Assembly (NCBI GenBank): GCA_028023455.1
Contig: JAQFVV010012395.1
Location: forward strand, 6,012,001 to 6,076,000
DNA length: 64,000 nt
Direction of reading: 5' to 3'
Origin: Epiperipatus broadwayi
Lineage: Eukaryota > Onychophora > Udeonychophora > Euonychophora > Peripatidae
Shown: in pieces, positions 37,050 through 48,739 of the stretch
Layout: the number at the start of each line of letters is the position of its first letter
Position numbering within the stretch: the first letter of the stretch is position 1
Position numbers and translations under genes: made by a program
The notes under the pieces: generated by a model
The model's input: only the letters and a program-made list of their open reading frames with translations
Told to the model about the DNA's origin: nothing
Database searches by the model: none

Positions 37050-38510
37050 GATATTATGTTAAAATCAACAGTTAACCGAAATTTCATATTATTTATCTGC
37101 TATTTGTCTACGTTTTCCTAAGGCAAAATTAATTAGTGGTTTCCAAATATCATGCTATGTGTTATTTTTTATTGTCTTTATTTGAATTTATTTGTTTGTA
37201 CTTTTTTTTTTATCCAATATATTTGTCTTTTTCTCTATCAAACATATGTTATACATGTGGATTGCTACTTTAGATAAGTCTGCATTTTTTATTTTGATCA
37301 TTAATTTGTGCTCTTTTAAACCTTAAGTGTGTCTGATTTCACGATTTTTACATCCTTCCCCATTCACACAGTATTTCAAAGACCCAGTTTACGTTTTTCA
37401 GAAATGTAGAGGGTAGAATATACTATGGCTTTGGAAGGTGTTCTGCTGTTATATTAATTGCAGATTTTCTTTAAATTGTTTGTTAATGTTGTTTACCTAT
37501 TGTAAATACCATTTTAAAATCAGTACTTTATTGAAATTCATGAAAATGCTTTTGTGTATATTGAAGATATCTTGAATAATTTATCTTGATGCTATTAGTA
37601 ACAATATATTATTAAATAATCTTAATAGAAGACAACTTTTAGCTGTGAATACTATTTTTAAAATCAATAGTCAATTTAAATTCACGAATATATAGATACT
37701 AAAATTATTTATCTACTGCAAACGTCATTTCCAAATCAGTATTTTCATGAAAATGCTTTTATAAAGATGATTCAGGTAGAAGTGGGGAAATATTTTTGTA
37801 TGGCACATTAATTCAAAAAGTTAATTTAATTAATAAAAAAACTAATTGTTGCATGAACTGGGGTGAGTAGGTATATTATAGCTTGGATCTTTATTATACA
37901 GGGGAAACTTTATAATTAAAAAAAAACTATCACAGATAAGTCATACACGTTAAACAATTAAATTTGTTAAAACTGAGTAAAGTAACTTTATTATTTATAA
38001 GCCTACAACAATTCGGAATACTGCAAAGGACTGTTAGTCATACTTATAAAATAATAATAATAATAATGAATAAAGTTTAATAAACGTCATTATCTATATA
38101 ATTTACACTTTTAATACTAGAGGTATATATAAGTTTTGTGAAGAGTTCTGTGTTATAATTAAGAATTCAGATTCTATTATTTATTTATTTTTTCAAAAAC
38201 AAAATCCACTAGTAAACGCTATTATTAATATTTGCTTTTATTAATAAATACAAATTATTAAAATTTAATATTGTCTTTTTTATTGATTTTAATAATTTAA
38301 ATTTTGTGATTGTATTAACCACAAATAGAACATTATTAGATAAAATTTTCTAGCCCAGGTAGTTAAAATTGGTATCGTTCTTTGATGATTCACCATTATC
38401 TTTATAATTATCATCATCATCATTTCTTCTGTTTTGATCATGCAGTTGAAATTTCTTAAAAGTATAGACTTCTGAATTGGACTTATATTTATAAAAGTGG
38501 ACAGCTTGAT
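37050..38510. other. AT-rich DNA, nothing recognised
   Basis: No supported feature. Confidence 0.5.
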
Positions 38511-38516
38511 AGCTTG

Positions 38517-38624
38517 GAATCAAAATTTAGAATGTTCACAATTCAGATAAATTAATTTGGCAATTGATCAGAATCAAAATTTAGAATGTTCACAATTCAG
38601 ATAAATTAATTTGACAATTGATCA
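38517..38624. repeat. 54-bp tandem duplication
   Basis: Two direct copies (38517-38570 and 38571-38624) differ at one base (GGCAATT versus GACAATT). Confidence 0.95.
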
Positions 38625-38639
38625 AACGTGAATATAATT

Positions 38640-39500
38640 TTTGTTTATTATATACCATTCCAGTTTGTCATTATTGAAAAGTCTAAGTGCATATAAATTA
38701 ACATAAACATTTAAATAGAAAATGTTTATTTGTTTTGCTTAGAAGCTTAAGCACTTCAAAAAGCAAACATACAAAAAAAATATTGTAGTCAAGTTGAAAT
38801 TATCCATAATATTACAATAATCATTAACTTTCTAATCATATTAATTTCCCAATGCATCTGCAAATATGTTATTAAAACAAAACAATATAGTTAAAAGATT
38901 AAAACTGCTTCAGTACAAACATGTTTTTCTCTGGATGTTTTTAGTTCATGATCTCACGGTATCAAATACATATCACTAAGGCAGATACTCATTATGATTT
39001 GTAGCTGAATGCTAACATCTTTTATTGTTTGAACCAAAATTATATTATACCTACATATTTGTAGAAAGTTATTGTCATTTGAACTTGCGTATAGTTTTTT
39101 TTTAGAGTGGCAGACCTCTTTTCTATTATATAGATTAATACAATGGAAACTAGAAGTGCAATTTTGATTGTTTTTATTGGCGAGATAGAATACATTGGAC
39201 AGTGTAAACTAAGAAAGACTCTGAAATTGCAGAAAATGTTAAAAGATAACATCCCCCAAAATGTAACAGTTTGTGTAAGCTTAAAGTATGGCGATCATGT
39301 GATGTTAAATTTTATGTATGCTGCATATTATTTATATAAGTCTGATTATCCACACATAAACTTTTTCTACAATTTTTATATACCATTAATTTTAAAAGTT
39401 ATTGAGCTATAATTCATAATATTTTAAAAAATATTAAATTAAAATTAACAACAGTTAGATTAAATATCATATATATCACATAGTAGAAAGTTTGTACATT
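38640..39500. other. AT-rich DNA, nothing recognised
   Basis: The 89-codon frame at 39143-39412 has no known motif. It is not convincing as a gene. Confidence 0.4.
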
Positions 39501-39509
39501 GTGTGGATA

Positions 39510-39820
39510 GATGGCATTGTTAGCAAATGCTTGAAAACAGAAAGGGTACATATAATGAAGTTATGGAAGAATAAATATGAAAAAAGTGATTATACAGAAA
39601 GTGAATTATTGGTTTTTATACTGGGTTTGGGAAAAGATAAAGGGGATTTAGATATAAATGCTATAGAGTTGACAAAGATTATGTTGTGGAAATGGGATGG
39701 AGCAGAATATGGAAAAATTTAGAATGGGGAATGGAAAATAAAGTGGCTAACAGGTTTATCTGGGCATAATTGCTAAGATATTCTTGACTTCATTTACAAT
39801 ACATCACATCATATATATAT
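39510..39820 (+). pseudogene. LINE 3' end relic (family L-b), 5'-truncated
   Basis: The peptide CLKTERVHIMKLWKNKYEKS and following residues are nearly identical to the minus-strand relic at 45176-45445. This is the C-terminal tail of a non-LTR retrotransposon ORF2. Similarity starts just inside the zinc-binding region and ends in the shared 3' sequence GCTAACAGGTTTATCTGGGC and an AT-rich tail near 39811-39826. Confidence 0.8.
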
Positions 39821-39829
39821 ATATAATAG

Positions 39830-40480
39830 AACTAATTTTGATTTTTAAATCTGCAGCTTTAGAATAATTAATTAAGATGGTAACAAGAGTAAATATTGCT
39901 GCTACAAAACATTTATTTAGATGCTATCTAAAATGTTTTTGCAGTCATCAATAAAATGACAATTTATTGATAACAAAGCCTAATACTTTATAAAGATAGA
40001 TGGTAATGTTATTTTAATTGCAAATGTTTTTCAGGTTTTTGCTAATATATGTATTTATATTTAAGTGATTTTTAAAATGTGAAATTGATTTAAATAATTT
40101 TTTGTATTTTATAGATAGCATAGAACAATACATTATTAAACTATGCATAAAACTAAAGTGATAGTTATTACTATTGCAATCAGTAAGGAAGAAGTTGAAA
40201 AAAGGTTGCAATACAGAATACTTAATTTTAAGCTAGTAAACATCACATGTTTTGCCTGTGGATTAAGTTGTAACATTATATGCTAAATTGTAGTTGAATC
40301 ATAGATATATTTTGGCTATGAAAAGAAGAATCAGCAAATGATAAAGTTTTGCAAAAATAAATTAGCTATATTTAATATATTGTGAAAAAAAAATTTAAGA
40401 TTACAAATATTGTGAATTACTATTGCATGTAATAAATATTTATATACAAATTTTTGTTTGTTTCTTTTAAAGCTTATAAT
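39830..40480. other. AT-rich DNA, nothing recognised
   Basis: No supported feature. Confidence 0.5.
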
Positions 40481-40522
40481 GAATGTCTATACAGTGTTTG
40501 TATCAGAAACATCATACAATTG

Positions 40523-40701
40523 GTGAGGATTGCCAATTCCTCTACAAGCTTTATGATAAATGCTTAGCCAGAGCCAGCACTTAAAATATCCCTGTCAGGA
40601 ACCCCTCCCCAAACCCCTGACCATGGTTTCGTTCTTTGGCACTCCTCAGAGAGGTGTCAGGGTAGGTTCAGACAGCTTGTAGAGGAATTGGCAATCCTCA
40701 C
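40523..40701 (-). mobile_element. Family D element with perfect 28-bp terminal inverted repeats
   Basis: Positions 40523-40550 and 40674-40701 are perfect inverted copies beginning GTGAGGATTGCC. The 123-base interior is unusually GC-rich for this window, carries a hammerhead on the minus strand, and is related to the larger element at 49338-49742. A shared flank (ACTTACAAGCTTAAG, then GGTCATGTGAT) continues to about 40742, so the original element may be longer. Confidence 0.85.
40613..40655 (-). ncRNA. Type I hammerhead ribozyme motif, family D
   Basis: Minus strand, 43 nt: ACCTCT; CTGAGGA; stem II GTGC/GAAC around CAAA (three of four pairs); GAAA; stem III ACC/GGT with loop AT (three perfect pairs); triplet GTC; AGGGGT. 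Stem I gives six pairs with one wobble. Every conserved core position is present. Cleavage would fall between plus positions 40619 and 40618. Confidence 0.75.
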
Positions 40702-40829
40702 TGTTTATAACTTACAAGCTTAAGAGATAGGGTCATGTGATCTATGAATTGATCTATGACTTTTATTTTGACTATCATACAATTCTCTCATATAATCACT
40801 TACCTACTACCAAGGGAAGTTATTTTCAC

Positions 40830-40990
40830 ACTATTCTAGAACCATCTACTGGAAGACAGAATAATTAACCAAACCAAGTTATAAGTCAGAAACTGTTTTG
40901 GAGATGAGATTTTAAAGCAGTATATCATATGGTTTCCATTGATTATTCAGTTTTGTATAGTTGGTTCTAAAATAGGGTCAAGATAGTTAC
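40830..40990. repeat. Diverged family A-like fold-back
   Basis: TATTCTAGAACCATCTACTG and its inverse GGTTCTAAAATAGG flank a segment that keeps GTCAGAAACTGTTTTGGAGA and ATTGATTATTCAG, as in family A. A related trace lies near 58620-59130. Confidence 0.5.
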
Positions 40991-41169
40991 AATTCAGTAA
41001 ATGTTTATACAGGTGTTGGTTCAGCAATTCAGTTTTAAACATTGTATGGTATGAATTTTATTAGATAGTATTTGCAGTATATTGATTACAATTTATGAAT
41101 GCATTTTTGATATTACATAAAGATAAATTTGATGATATAATTTTTTTTATTTCAAAATATATGCAAATG

Positions 41170-42210
41170 TCATCATCATCATTTTTAACAATTACCGATC
41201 CTTCAGAAAATGAAAGTTTCCAAATTTTAATCCATTTTCTCTAATCCACATCTCGTCTCCAAAAAACCTTTTTATTTCATCCATCTATTTCACATGTTAT
41301 ATAAATACAAATTATCCAAATTACTTTGAACATGTTTTAGCAAAACCCTTTATTTGTACATACATATAATAGAATTCAAAAAGAGAAATAATCAGGAATA
41401 GATGTAAATAAATCTTCATCATCTGTTATATTTGATCATAATAAATCTTGTCAATATGGATTTAAATTTGATTATCAAAATATAAAAATTATGCAAATTG
41501 AATTAAATAAAGTTCAGGCAATTCTCCCTCCATAGTAACATAACATTAGATACTATTATCATAATCCTTACTACAATATGGGATAGAGGTAAGATTTTAT
41601 TTGGTTTTATTCCATATTAAAAAAAACATGCAGTTGCTACAGAGCAGAGTTTATGTTGTTTATTTTTTGTTGCCACAATAAATGTAAAATAAAAGAAACT
41701 ATGTTGATTTCAAGAAATTGTCAAATGTTAATGAATCATCAATCATCAAATGTTAAAATAACAGAATTGTGGGAAATCTAAATTGAACTATGGGTATTGT
41801 GAAAGGTTGTCTCATTTTGATTATTCACTGTTACATAGTTGATAAAGACTACAAGATCCATAGCTGAAAGTACTGCTAAAATAATATAATTTATGTGAAT
41901 TTTACTGTATTTTGATATATATATATTGATTTGAATATTACGTATACATTCCCCTACGTTTCAACTGTCCTGCAATCTTCTTCAGAGTTACTTCACTTTA
42001 AATTGTATTTATATAAGATATTACAGCAAAATAAAGAAAAGAGTGATTTTTGTATTATTTCACATTGTCTTTTTATATTCTTTTATAATTTTATGGAATC
42101 CAGTTCAAGATTTCATCCATTTATCTATAATATCTTCCAAACAGTATGACTGTTCAGTTCCATTTCAGTATTTTAATTCTTTCAGTGACATCAATAATAC
42201 ATTTACAAAG
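41170..42210 (-). pseudogene. LINE relic (family L-a) interrupted by a 760-bp insertion
   Basis: 41170-41295 and 42056-42210 match consecutive parts of the relic at 18545-18790: the CATCATCATCAT tail and TTTATTTCATCCATCTATTTC, then TTTTATGGAATCCAGTTC and TTAATTCTTTCAGTGACATC. Together they form one 3' LINE end on the minus strand, split by the segment 41296-42055. The intact frame is gone. Confidence 0.75.
41296..42055. mobile_element. 760-bp insertion inside a LINE, with 10-bp target duplication
   Basis: TATTTCACAT occurs at 41286-41295 and again at 42056-42065, exactly at the break in the LINE. Near its ends ATATAAATACAA (from 41299) and TTGTATTTATAT (near 42003-42014) are inverted copies. 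Near the right end (41958-41985, minus strand) there is a CTGAAGA-hairpin-GAAAC motif shared with the fold-back family H. No protein frame. Confidence 0.75.
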
Positions 42211-42219
42211 ATATTTGAA

Positions 42220-43290
42220 ATATATAAAGGACTTCATAGAGCAATGGTTAATGCAATCTCAAAACCATACTTTGAATCGGAACTTCGAAATTTTTTCACA
42301 TAGCTGAAGATTCTTAAGTAAGCCATCTAATTATTTAATCAGTAAATGAGTATTAAAAAGAAAAAGAAAATTACAAACATTCTGATTGGATGCTGAGATA
42401 TTTTTTACCCTTATTTGCAGACTCGATGTTTAATTTTTTTAAAATTATTTTTTATCAATATATATAAAGCTCTAAAATGTTACTCTAAAATAAATTTAAT
42501 TAAGAAAAATTGTAGACTTTTTCTAAATAAACGAGAGAGAGAGTGGTGGGGGGGTGGGGTGAGAGAGAACGGAAGGGTACAGAGAGAGAGAGACTGCAAA
42601 TAATGCTTAAATGTTTTTAGAAAACGAGATAAAGTCGTTGTGTGACATACTTTCGACTAATTTTGAATAAATAGCAATGGAATTTCAGCTTTCTAAATAA
42701 TGTTCAAAATTAAAAAAAAAAAAAATCAAATTATATTGTTTATACTGTATATTTTTTGAATAATAAAAAAATTAAATAGTTCTTATGAAAAATTAAACAA
42801 TATATATGTATTATTTATAAAATTCTTAATGGACTATTTGTTTGCTTATAAATATATTTCTATTTCTTAATATGTTTTACTCATTTTTTGTTTTAAATTT
42901 TGTATCCGAAATATATTATCCATAGAGCATATTAAACCTAAAAGCCATTCACTATCAATTTTATTAAACAATATTGTTTCTATTATTACAGAATATTTTT
43001 AGCACATATTCGCCATGTTATTATGATAGGAATATTCAATTAGCTTATCTGTTTTTGATAATTTTTTTTATATCTTAAGTGACATTGTAACAGAAACATT
43101 GCGTATAAAATGGTATCTTGTTTGGTTTTAAATATTTAATGAATCAACATTTTTCGATACAAATGTTATTAAATCAATAATATTGAATGAACACTTTGAT
43201 AAAATATTTACGATTATGTTATCTTTTATAATCCTGATTTTAAAACAAAGGCTAAGTGCAGTCAATATAAATTTAATATATGAATTTTTT
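42220..43290. other. AT-rich DNA with a GA-rich tract
   Basis: The purine tract 42533-42592 (GAGAGA and GGGG runs) is the only notable element. Confidence 0.5.
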
Positions 43291-43299
43291 CTACAGTAC

Positions 43300-43630
43300 A
43301 GGCTTTTTCATACCTGCACTCCAATATGTAATATATAGGGGTTTGAACTCAGACTTTTACACAACTCTCAATTATTCACGCTATCTCATACTGCTGACAC
43401 ACTTGATCACACATGTCGAAAAGATAAACAATCACTAATATACGTATTTCATGCTAAACCGGCACTCATCAGCTGGTCCAGATTATCATCTCCACACATA
43501 TATACAATCAATGCTCAGCCTATATTAAGATAGCCAATCTTCATACTTTAATGGACAGGCTTCAATCCACTCTCTTCAGCTGTTCATTTCATTAAAAATT
43601 TGATACTGGAACGCTCAAAGCCCACATAAA
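43300..43630 (-). repeat. Family B hammerhead repeat
   Basis: Near full-length minus-sense copy: flank ACAGTACAGGC, GTTTGAACTCAGACTTTTAC end, ribozyme, AATCAATGCTCAGC block and the TTAATGGACAGGCTTCAATC block. Confidence 0.85.
43434..43477 (-). ncRNA. Type I hammerhead ribozyme motif, family B, core intact
   Basis: CTGATGA, GAAA and stem III ATA/TAT (loop CG) are intact. Stem II is GTGC/GCAT, and stem I has one mismatch and a wobble. Confidence 0.6.
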
Positions 43631-43639
43631 TTTTATTAG

Positions 43640-44260
43640 AAATTATATATATTGCTTCTATTTCATTATAAATATTCAGATTTTGATATGCTAAAAAAAA
43701 ATTGAAATCAGATCCTAAAATTGTAACTAAAAAAACCTTAGCATAGATTTGTAGAAAGATCATATAAGTGTGCTATATGAGAAATAAACTTGTACTTATA
43801 AAAAGCATTTGACCCAAGTTCAAGTCCAAGTCTATTAAAATGTTTTTTTCTCAGCTTAATTAAGCTAAAAAATTCTAAGCTTACCAATTGGTCAAAGAGG
43901 CTTCAATCTTATCGATACAAAATTATATGTATTATATATAAAAGGACGTATATTAACTAAAAGGATGTATATTAACATAATACAAAAGTTTTAATCCACT
44001 ATCACTAGATGCTAATTTAATTAATAAAATTTAAAAAAGACAGATCATTTCATGACGACTTATTTATAGCATATAGAGATTTGCAGAATGACTTAAACAT
44101 AAGTAACTTGGTTAACATTAAATACGATTTAAAAAAACTAATAAACAATGTTCAGTACATTTAGATAGAAGTGTCAGTGATTAAGATTATCAAAAATCTT
44201 CAAAAAATATATGCTCCACAATCATGTATCAAATTCTGTTTCAAATTTTTAAATATTTTT
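43640..44260. other. AT-rich DNA, nothing recognised
   Basis: No supported feature apart from a short block (AAAAAATTCTAAGCTTA near 43868) that recurs near 46265. Confidence 0.4.
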
Positions 44261-44270
44261 TTCAAGAAGT

Positions 44271-44505
44271 ATAATAACTACTCTTTCTTATTGTATTGCC
44301 AAATGTATGCCATATGATACTAAATTGTCTATGCACTTTACTACTGTTACACAATGCTTTATTTACCACCCTTTTAGTAGTTGAGGCTTGGAGATATAAA
44401 GTTCTGATGATGACTGCTGGGGCAATCGAAACTCTAAACTGTAAAAAAGGGTTGTAAATAAACATTGTTTAATATTAGACAATTTAGTATTATATGGTAA
44501 ATTTT
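44271..44505. mobile_element. Second copy of fold-back family H, rearranged
   Basis: It starts ATAATAACTACTC as at 8041 and shares the ACACAATGCTTTATTTACCA block and its inverse. The left arm has lost its inner part, so the hairpin is asymmetric. The CTGATGA ... GAAAC hairpin motif is at 44404-44432. Possible flanking repeat AAATTTTTAAATA. Confidence 0.75.
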
Positions 44506-44509
44506 TAAA

Positions 44510-45060
44510 TAGATTCCTTACCAATGAAGGTTTATTTAAATGGTTGGCTAAAAATGAATTTAAGAGCCTTTTTGTATTTTTTGTAATATAAAAGAGGAAA
44601 CTTTTTTCACAAGTTTGAAAATGTGTTGCATTTAAATTTTTAAGATCAAGATAATTTCATGCTCTATATTTGAATTTAAAAAAAGAAATTACAAACAATA
44701 TGAAAAGATTTAATCCACGCAATGCAATGGTTTTGCTACATATTCTAAAAACTATATGGACAGTAAGGTGCAAAGTGATTTTTGATAATAAAAAATATAA
44801 TTGGTTAAAAAAACTTGAAAATGATAGGAAAAAATAATTTAATAAGTTATCAGATGTCCCCCCTTCCCAAAAAAAAAATAACCGAAAAAATTTGGTCAAG
44901 CACTGGTCTGTCCCTTATGTGAATTATGGAAAGACAGTAATATAAAAATCAAAAAACTATTATTTCATTAAAAAAGAAACTTGTAAAAAAATATATAAAT
45001 AAGTATGTAAAGAAAGTTACTGTTAACACTAACTGAAATAATTATAGAAAATATACAAAC
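44510..45060. other. AT-rich DNA, nothing recognised
   Basis: The 80-codon frame at 44657-44899 has no recognisable motif and a low-complexity hydrophobic composition. Confidence 0.5.
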
Positions 45061-45064
45061 CATT

Positions 45065-46045
45065 ATATGTGATGTGATGTATTATGGCTTCTCCTTAAAC
45101 GAAGTCAAGAATATCTCAGCAATTAAGCCCAGATAAACCTGTTAGCCACTTTCTCTTACATTCCCCACTCTAAATTTACCCATAATCTGCTCTATCCCAT
45201 TTCCACAACATAATTTTTGTCAACTCTATAACCTTTATATCTAAATCCCCCTTATCTTTTCCCAAACCTAGCATAAAAACCAATAATTCACTTTCTGTAT
45301 AATCACTCTTTTCATATTTATTTTTCCACAACTTCATTATATGTACCCTTTCTGTTTTCAAACATTTACATTCAATTAACAAATGCCTAATATTTTCAAT
45401 TCCTTCCTTACATAATTTACAAAATAAATCACCCATATTTTTCATTTACATGTATATTCTTTTGTAGCTAAAGATCCCGTTCGAGCTTTAAACAAACAAC
45501 TTTCCTCTACTATTATCATATATTAACTCACACCTAATATTCTGTTTATTTCTATATATATTTAAACTCTTTTTACTCTCCATACTATTTCTCCATCTCT
45601 CAACTCCCTAGTCTTTATTAATAAATCTATTCTTTTATCCCATTCCTTACTACTATAACACTCAATAATCCTCTTAACACAATCATCCCATCTTTTGTAC
45701 AAATATACTGATATAAATTCTTTATCCAAATCTTTTGCATAGCGCATTACCTTCTCACCCATCTTGTTACCTGCCCTTTACTCATAACCCAATTAAATAC
45801 TTTTTAGCTTTCTTTATTATCCATAAACTGCAACTACCAAACATTTTCATTTTACTTTTGCATCTCTCATATGAAAACTTGACCATCCCATTTCTCCTTG
45901 AATTGCCTCCCTTGCTGTCCATACTTCTGCATCCAATGCATGTCTTCCTACTTCCCTTTGAGTTTTTTCTAAATAATCTAATATCTTTTTACTAACATAT
46001 AATGCATCATTACCAAATATCCAGTAACGCCCTCTGTTTAAAGAT
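45065..46045 (-). pseudogene. LINE ORF2 C-terminal relic (family L-b) with a fold-back 5' end
   Basis: Read from 46045 down, the minus strand encodes GRYWIFGNDALYVSKKILDY, a WTAREAIQGEMGWSSF block (45910-45860), after stops a RWDDCVKRIIECYSSKEWD block (frame 45562-45762), and then a zinc-binding motif C-x2-C-x8-H-x4-C with the tail shared with 39510-39820 (frame 45176-45445). This is the post-palm and C-terminal region of a non-LTR reverse transcriptase. In-frame stops (for example after DAKVK) and frameshifts make it inactive. The 5' truncation point coincides with a 32-bp perfect hairpin (46014-46081). Confidence 0.85.
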
Positions 46046-46081
46046 ATAGATCTTTAAACAGAGGGCGTTACTGGATATTTG
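46014..46081. repeat. Perfect 32-bp hairpin at the LINE 5' end
   Basis: Arms 46014-46045 and 46050-46081 are exact inverse copies separated by ATAG. The left arm is LINE coding sequence and the right arm is its snap-back copy. Confidence 0.95.
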
Positions 46082-46149
46082 TAATTGTATAATGGTTTGT
46101 AAATAAGTATGTAATATATAGGGTGTATATATAGACACAGGTATATAAT

Positions 46150-46610
46150 AAGCCTGTGTTTCACTTATAAATAAGTATAAAGATTTGTAATTAAAAAATT
46201 TATATGTGAATAATTATGTAAAAATGTATGTAATTTTTTTTTTGTTAATAACGATTTTACTTTAAAAAATTCTAAGCTTCAGTAGACATATTGGTCAATA
46301 AATGGATACCTAGTTCAAATCATCATCCTCTGGAAAAAACTGGCAAGTAATTTTTCTTCTTTGTTGTTTCTGTATCATATTATTGTTTATTACAATTGTA
46401 ATGCTAAGAAATAATGCTTTCAGCTAATTCAAATAATTGAGATAAATGAATATAAGTATTCAGAATATAATTTGTTGAAGCTATTTCCAGTAATAATATA
46501 CAATAGTTAAATTTGCTTCTCATTACAAGTCAACATAATTACAAACATTAAACTGTTGCTTAGCAACAAACAGTTATGATAGAAATATGCTTACTGTTCA
46601 GAAGTTAATT
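46150..46610. other. AT-rich DNA, nothing recognised
   Basis: No supported feature. Confidence 0.5.
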
Positions 46611-46614
46611 TCAA

Positions 46615-46800
46615 CCAATAAACAGCACATGATCATCATTTCTTATGTTTGTTCACTGGCTTAAAACCAATCCTGCTTAATATGATATTGGATAAGTAGG
46701 CACTAGATAGGGATTTTATGCACAAGCCTTCTGGCATCCATTGATTACTCTGGTTGGCACTGAGTGGCACTACTATATGGAGAGTTTTGCCTGTTTTAAT
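46615..46800 (+). repeat. Family A right-half copy
   Basis: Outer flank ACAGCACATGATCATCATTT, then the right arm from GATATTGGATAAGTAGGCAC to GGAGAGTTTTGCCTG. The ribozyme is absent. Confidence 0.8.
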
Positions 46801-46809
46801 ATCTTAAAT

Positions 46810-47190
46810 TATATAGGGGATTTGAACACAGACTTTTAAGCTCCCTTTTTAGCTATCCACTCTATCTCATACAACTGATTACATACACATATGTGAAAAA
46901 AATAAATGATCTCCAATATACATATTTTGTGCTGAACCAGCTCTCATAACTTGGTCCTAATCATCATCTCCAACAAATATATAATCAGTGTTCGATTTAT
47001 ATTAAGATAGCAAATCTTCAAATTTTAATGAACAGGCTTCAATCTACTCCATGCTCCAACTCTTCAGCCATACATACCATTGAAAATCTGATGATGGAAC
47101 GGCCAAATCCCTCGCTAATGTCAATATTATTATCATGCTCATGTTGACTTTAAGTCAATCTGACTCCTCATGCATAGAACCTTGTCCACT
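46810..47190 (-). repeat. Family B repeat with decayed hammerhead
   Basis: Near full-length copy. The ribozyme at 46912-46955 keeps its stems, but the box reads GTTATGA and the GAAA has become AAAA. Confidence 0.8.
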
Positions 47191-47199
47191 TAAGTAGTT

Positions 47200-47830
47200 G
47201 GGCGGTGGAAAATAAATTTCTCTAATCACTGACTACAATTATTATTTAGTATCAAACTGATATTGACTCCGGTTATTGATTTCTGGCAATTACATAGGAC
47301 TAGATTAGTATGAGAATATTCTAAGGAACACAGGGTTAAAATAAAACAGAGTTGTTTAAACTTCATAGTGTTTTAAATTTTCATATTTTAACTGCAACCA
47401 AATGTCTTTTTATTTTAAAATATTTATCAGAACACATTTAACAATACTTTTATTCTCTGTCTTCTAAATAGGTTTTTTTTTTCTATTTCTAAATGAATGA
47501 TAAAGCCAACAGTTGTTAGAGTTTTTTTTTTTCGTGTTAGTCTTCAATAAAAGCAAAAAGGAAAAACATCAGTTACAAAACTTCGTCTTAATAAAAACAA
47601 GTTACCTTTTCATTTACTTTTTTTCAACATTTTATTATTTATTTACAAAAGTATTATCTTTTTGTTGACTTAATTAATAGATAATTTTAATTGAATTACG
47701 AATTCTTATCCATTGATTTAAATTTTTGAAATAAAGTTATTAATAGGGCTAAATTAATAACAGACTGATATTTTAATAATTTGTTTTTCCGGTTCTTATT
47801 TCGACGGTAATGGAAAATGCCGACATAAAC
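47200..47830. other. AT-rich DNA, nothing recognised
   Basis: No supported feature. Confidence 0.5.
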
Positions 47831-47838
47831 AAATGTGT

Positions 47839-48025
47839 AATTAAGGACCTAAAAACACATTTACAATATTCTAAAAAGAAAATAATTTTTAAAGTGAATA
47901 TTAGATAATATATCGATCAGGAGAAAATTGTTAACCAAAATCATTGGTTTATTATCTAATACTCACTTTAAAAAATCAATTGTTTTAGTTTTTAGAAGAT
48001 TGTAAATGCGTTTAATTCGGTCTTT
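47839..48025. mobile_element. Small fold-back (MITE-like) element
   Basis: The left arm TTAAGGACCTAAAAACACAT, continuing through CTTTTTAGAA-type sequence to GTGAATATTAGATAATA, is mirrored by TATTATCTAATACTCAC and following sequence to CGGTCTTTAT. Confidence 0.7.
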
Positions 48026-48075
48026 ATTTATACATATGATTGTGCCGTTTTCTCTATGTACAAAATGTTGTTTTC

Positions 48076-48165
48076 GGTCAATCGTTGATGGCTTAGCGGT
48101 TTAGCATAGCTGCCTTCGAAACCCGGGTTCGCTTCCCGGTCAATACTTTGGCATTAAAAAAAAAT
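48076..48165 (+). mobile_element. tRNA-derived SINE with intact T-arm (family S2)
   Basis: The A-box-like TGGCTTAGCGGTTTAGCA is followed by a perfect T-arm (CCGGG at 48123-48127, loop TTCGCTT, CCCGG at 48135-48139) and a short tail ending in an A run. The acceptor stem and anticodon arm are not tRNA-like, so it is not a tRNA gene. Confidence 0.65.
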
Positions 48166-48169
48166 GTTT

Positions 48170-48730
48170 TTTCGTACCATCTATTGCCCGACTAAGAAGT
48201 ATGTGAAAGCTCCTCATTGGATTAATACGTAAGTCCCATCCCCCACCCCTCTTTTAAATATTACTTGATTTTATTTTAGTGTGATGTATATGCAGTTGCT
48301 TTTCTTCTAAGTTGCAAACTTACAGTAACCCTATTAAAATATGAATCAGTCTTCAATATTATTGTCTCTTATAACCACCCATCTCACAAACATTTTCTAT
48401 CCACATTCAATATTCTATGTAAATGCCCTCTAGTTATTGCCTTTCTCCTCCAAATCTTCCACAAACTCTAAAATTACTTTTCAAAATTTTTCAATTTTTT
48501 ACATTCTATTAATATATCATACATTGCATATCCTTATTTAACACAATTATATATTTAACCATTGTTTTATTTTTTCTCATCTTTCTTATTATAAAGTGAA
48601 AGCCTTGCTCATATTAATAAAAAATGATATAATCCCTCCTCCCCATCTATTGATATACCATCCCGTTCTCTTTTTCTCTCACAATTTATTACTGCTCTGT
48701 TTTTTCGTAACTGCCTTAATCCACTTCATG
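48170..48730. other. Pyrimidine-biased AT-rich DNA, nothing recognised
   Basis: No supported feature. Confidence 0.4.
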
Positions 48731-48739
48731 TAATTTTCA

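Noticed and set aside
39143-39412. 89-codon frame as a possible gene
   Set aside because: No motif, promoter or splice context; composition like neighbouring non-coding DNA.
45735-45995. 86-codon plus-strand frame
   Set aside because: Antisense shadow of the L-b LINE relic.
48091-48140. Functional tRNA gene
   Set aside because: Only the A box and T-arm are tRNA-like; acceptor and anticodon stems do not pair and the 3' end is an A-rich SINE tail.
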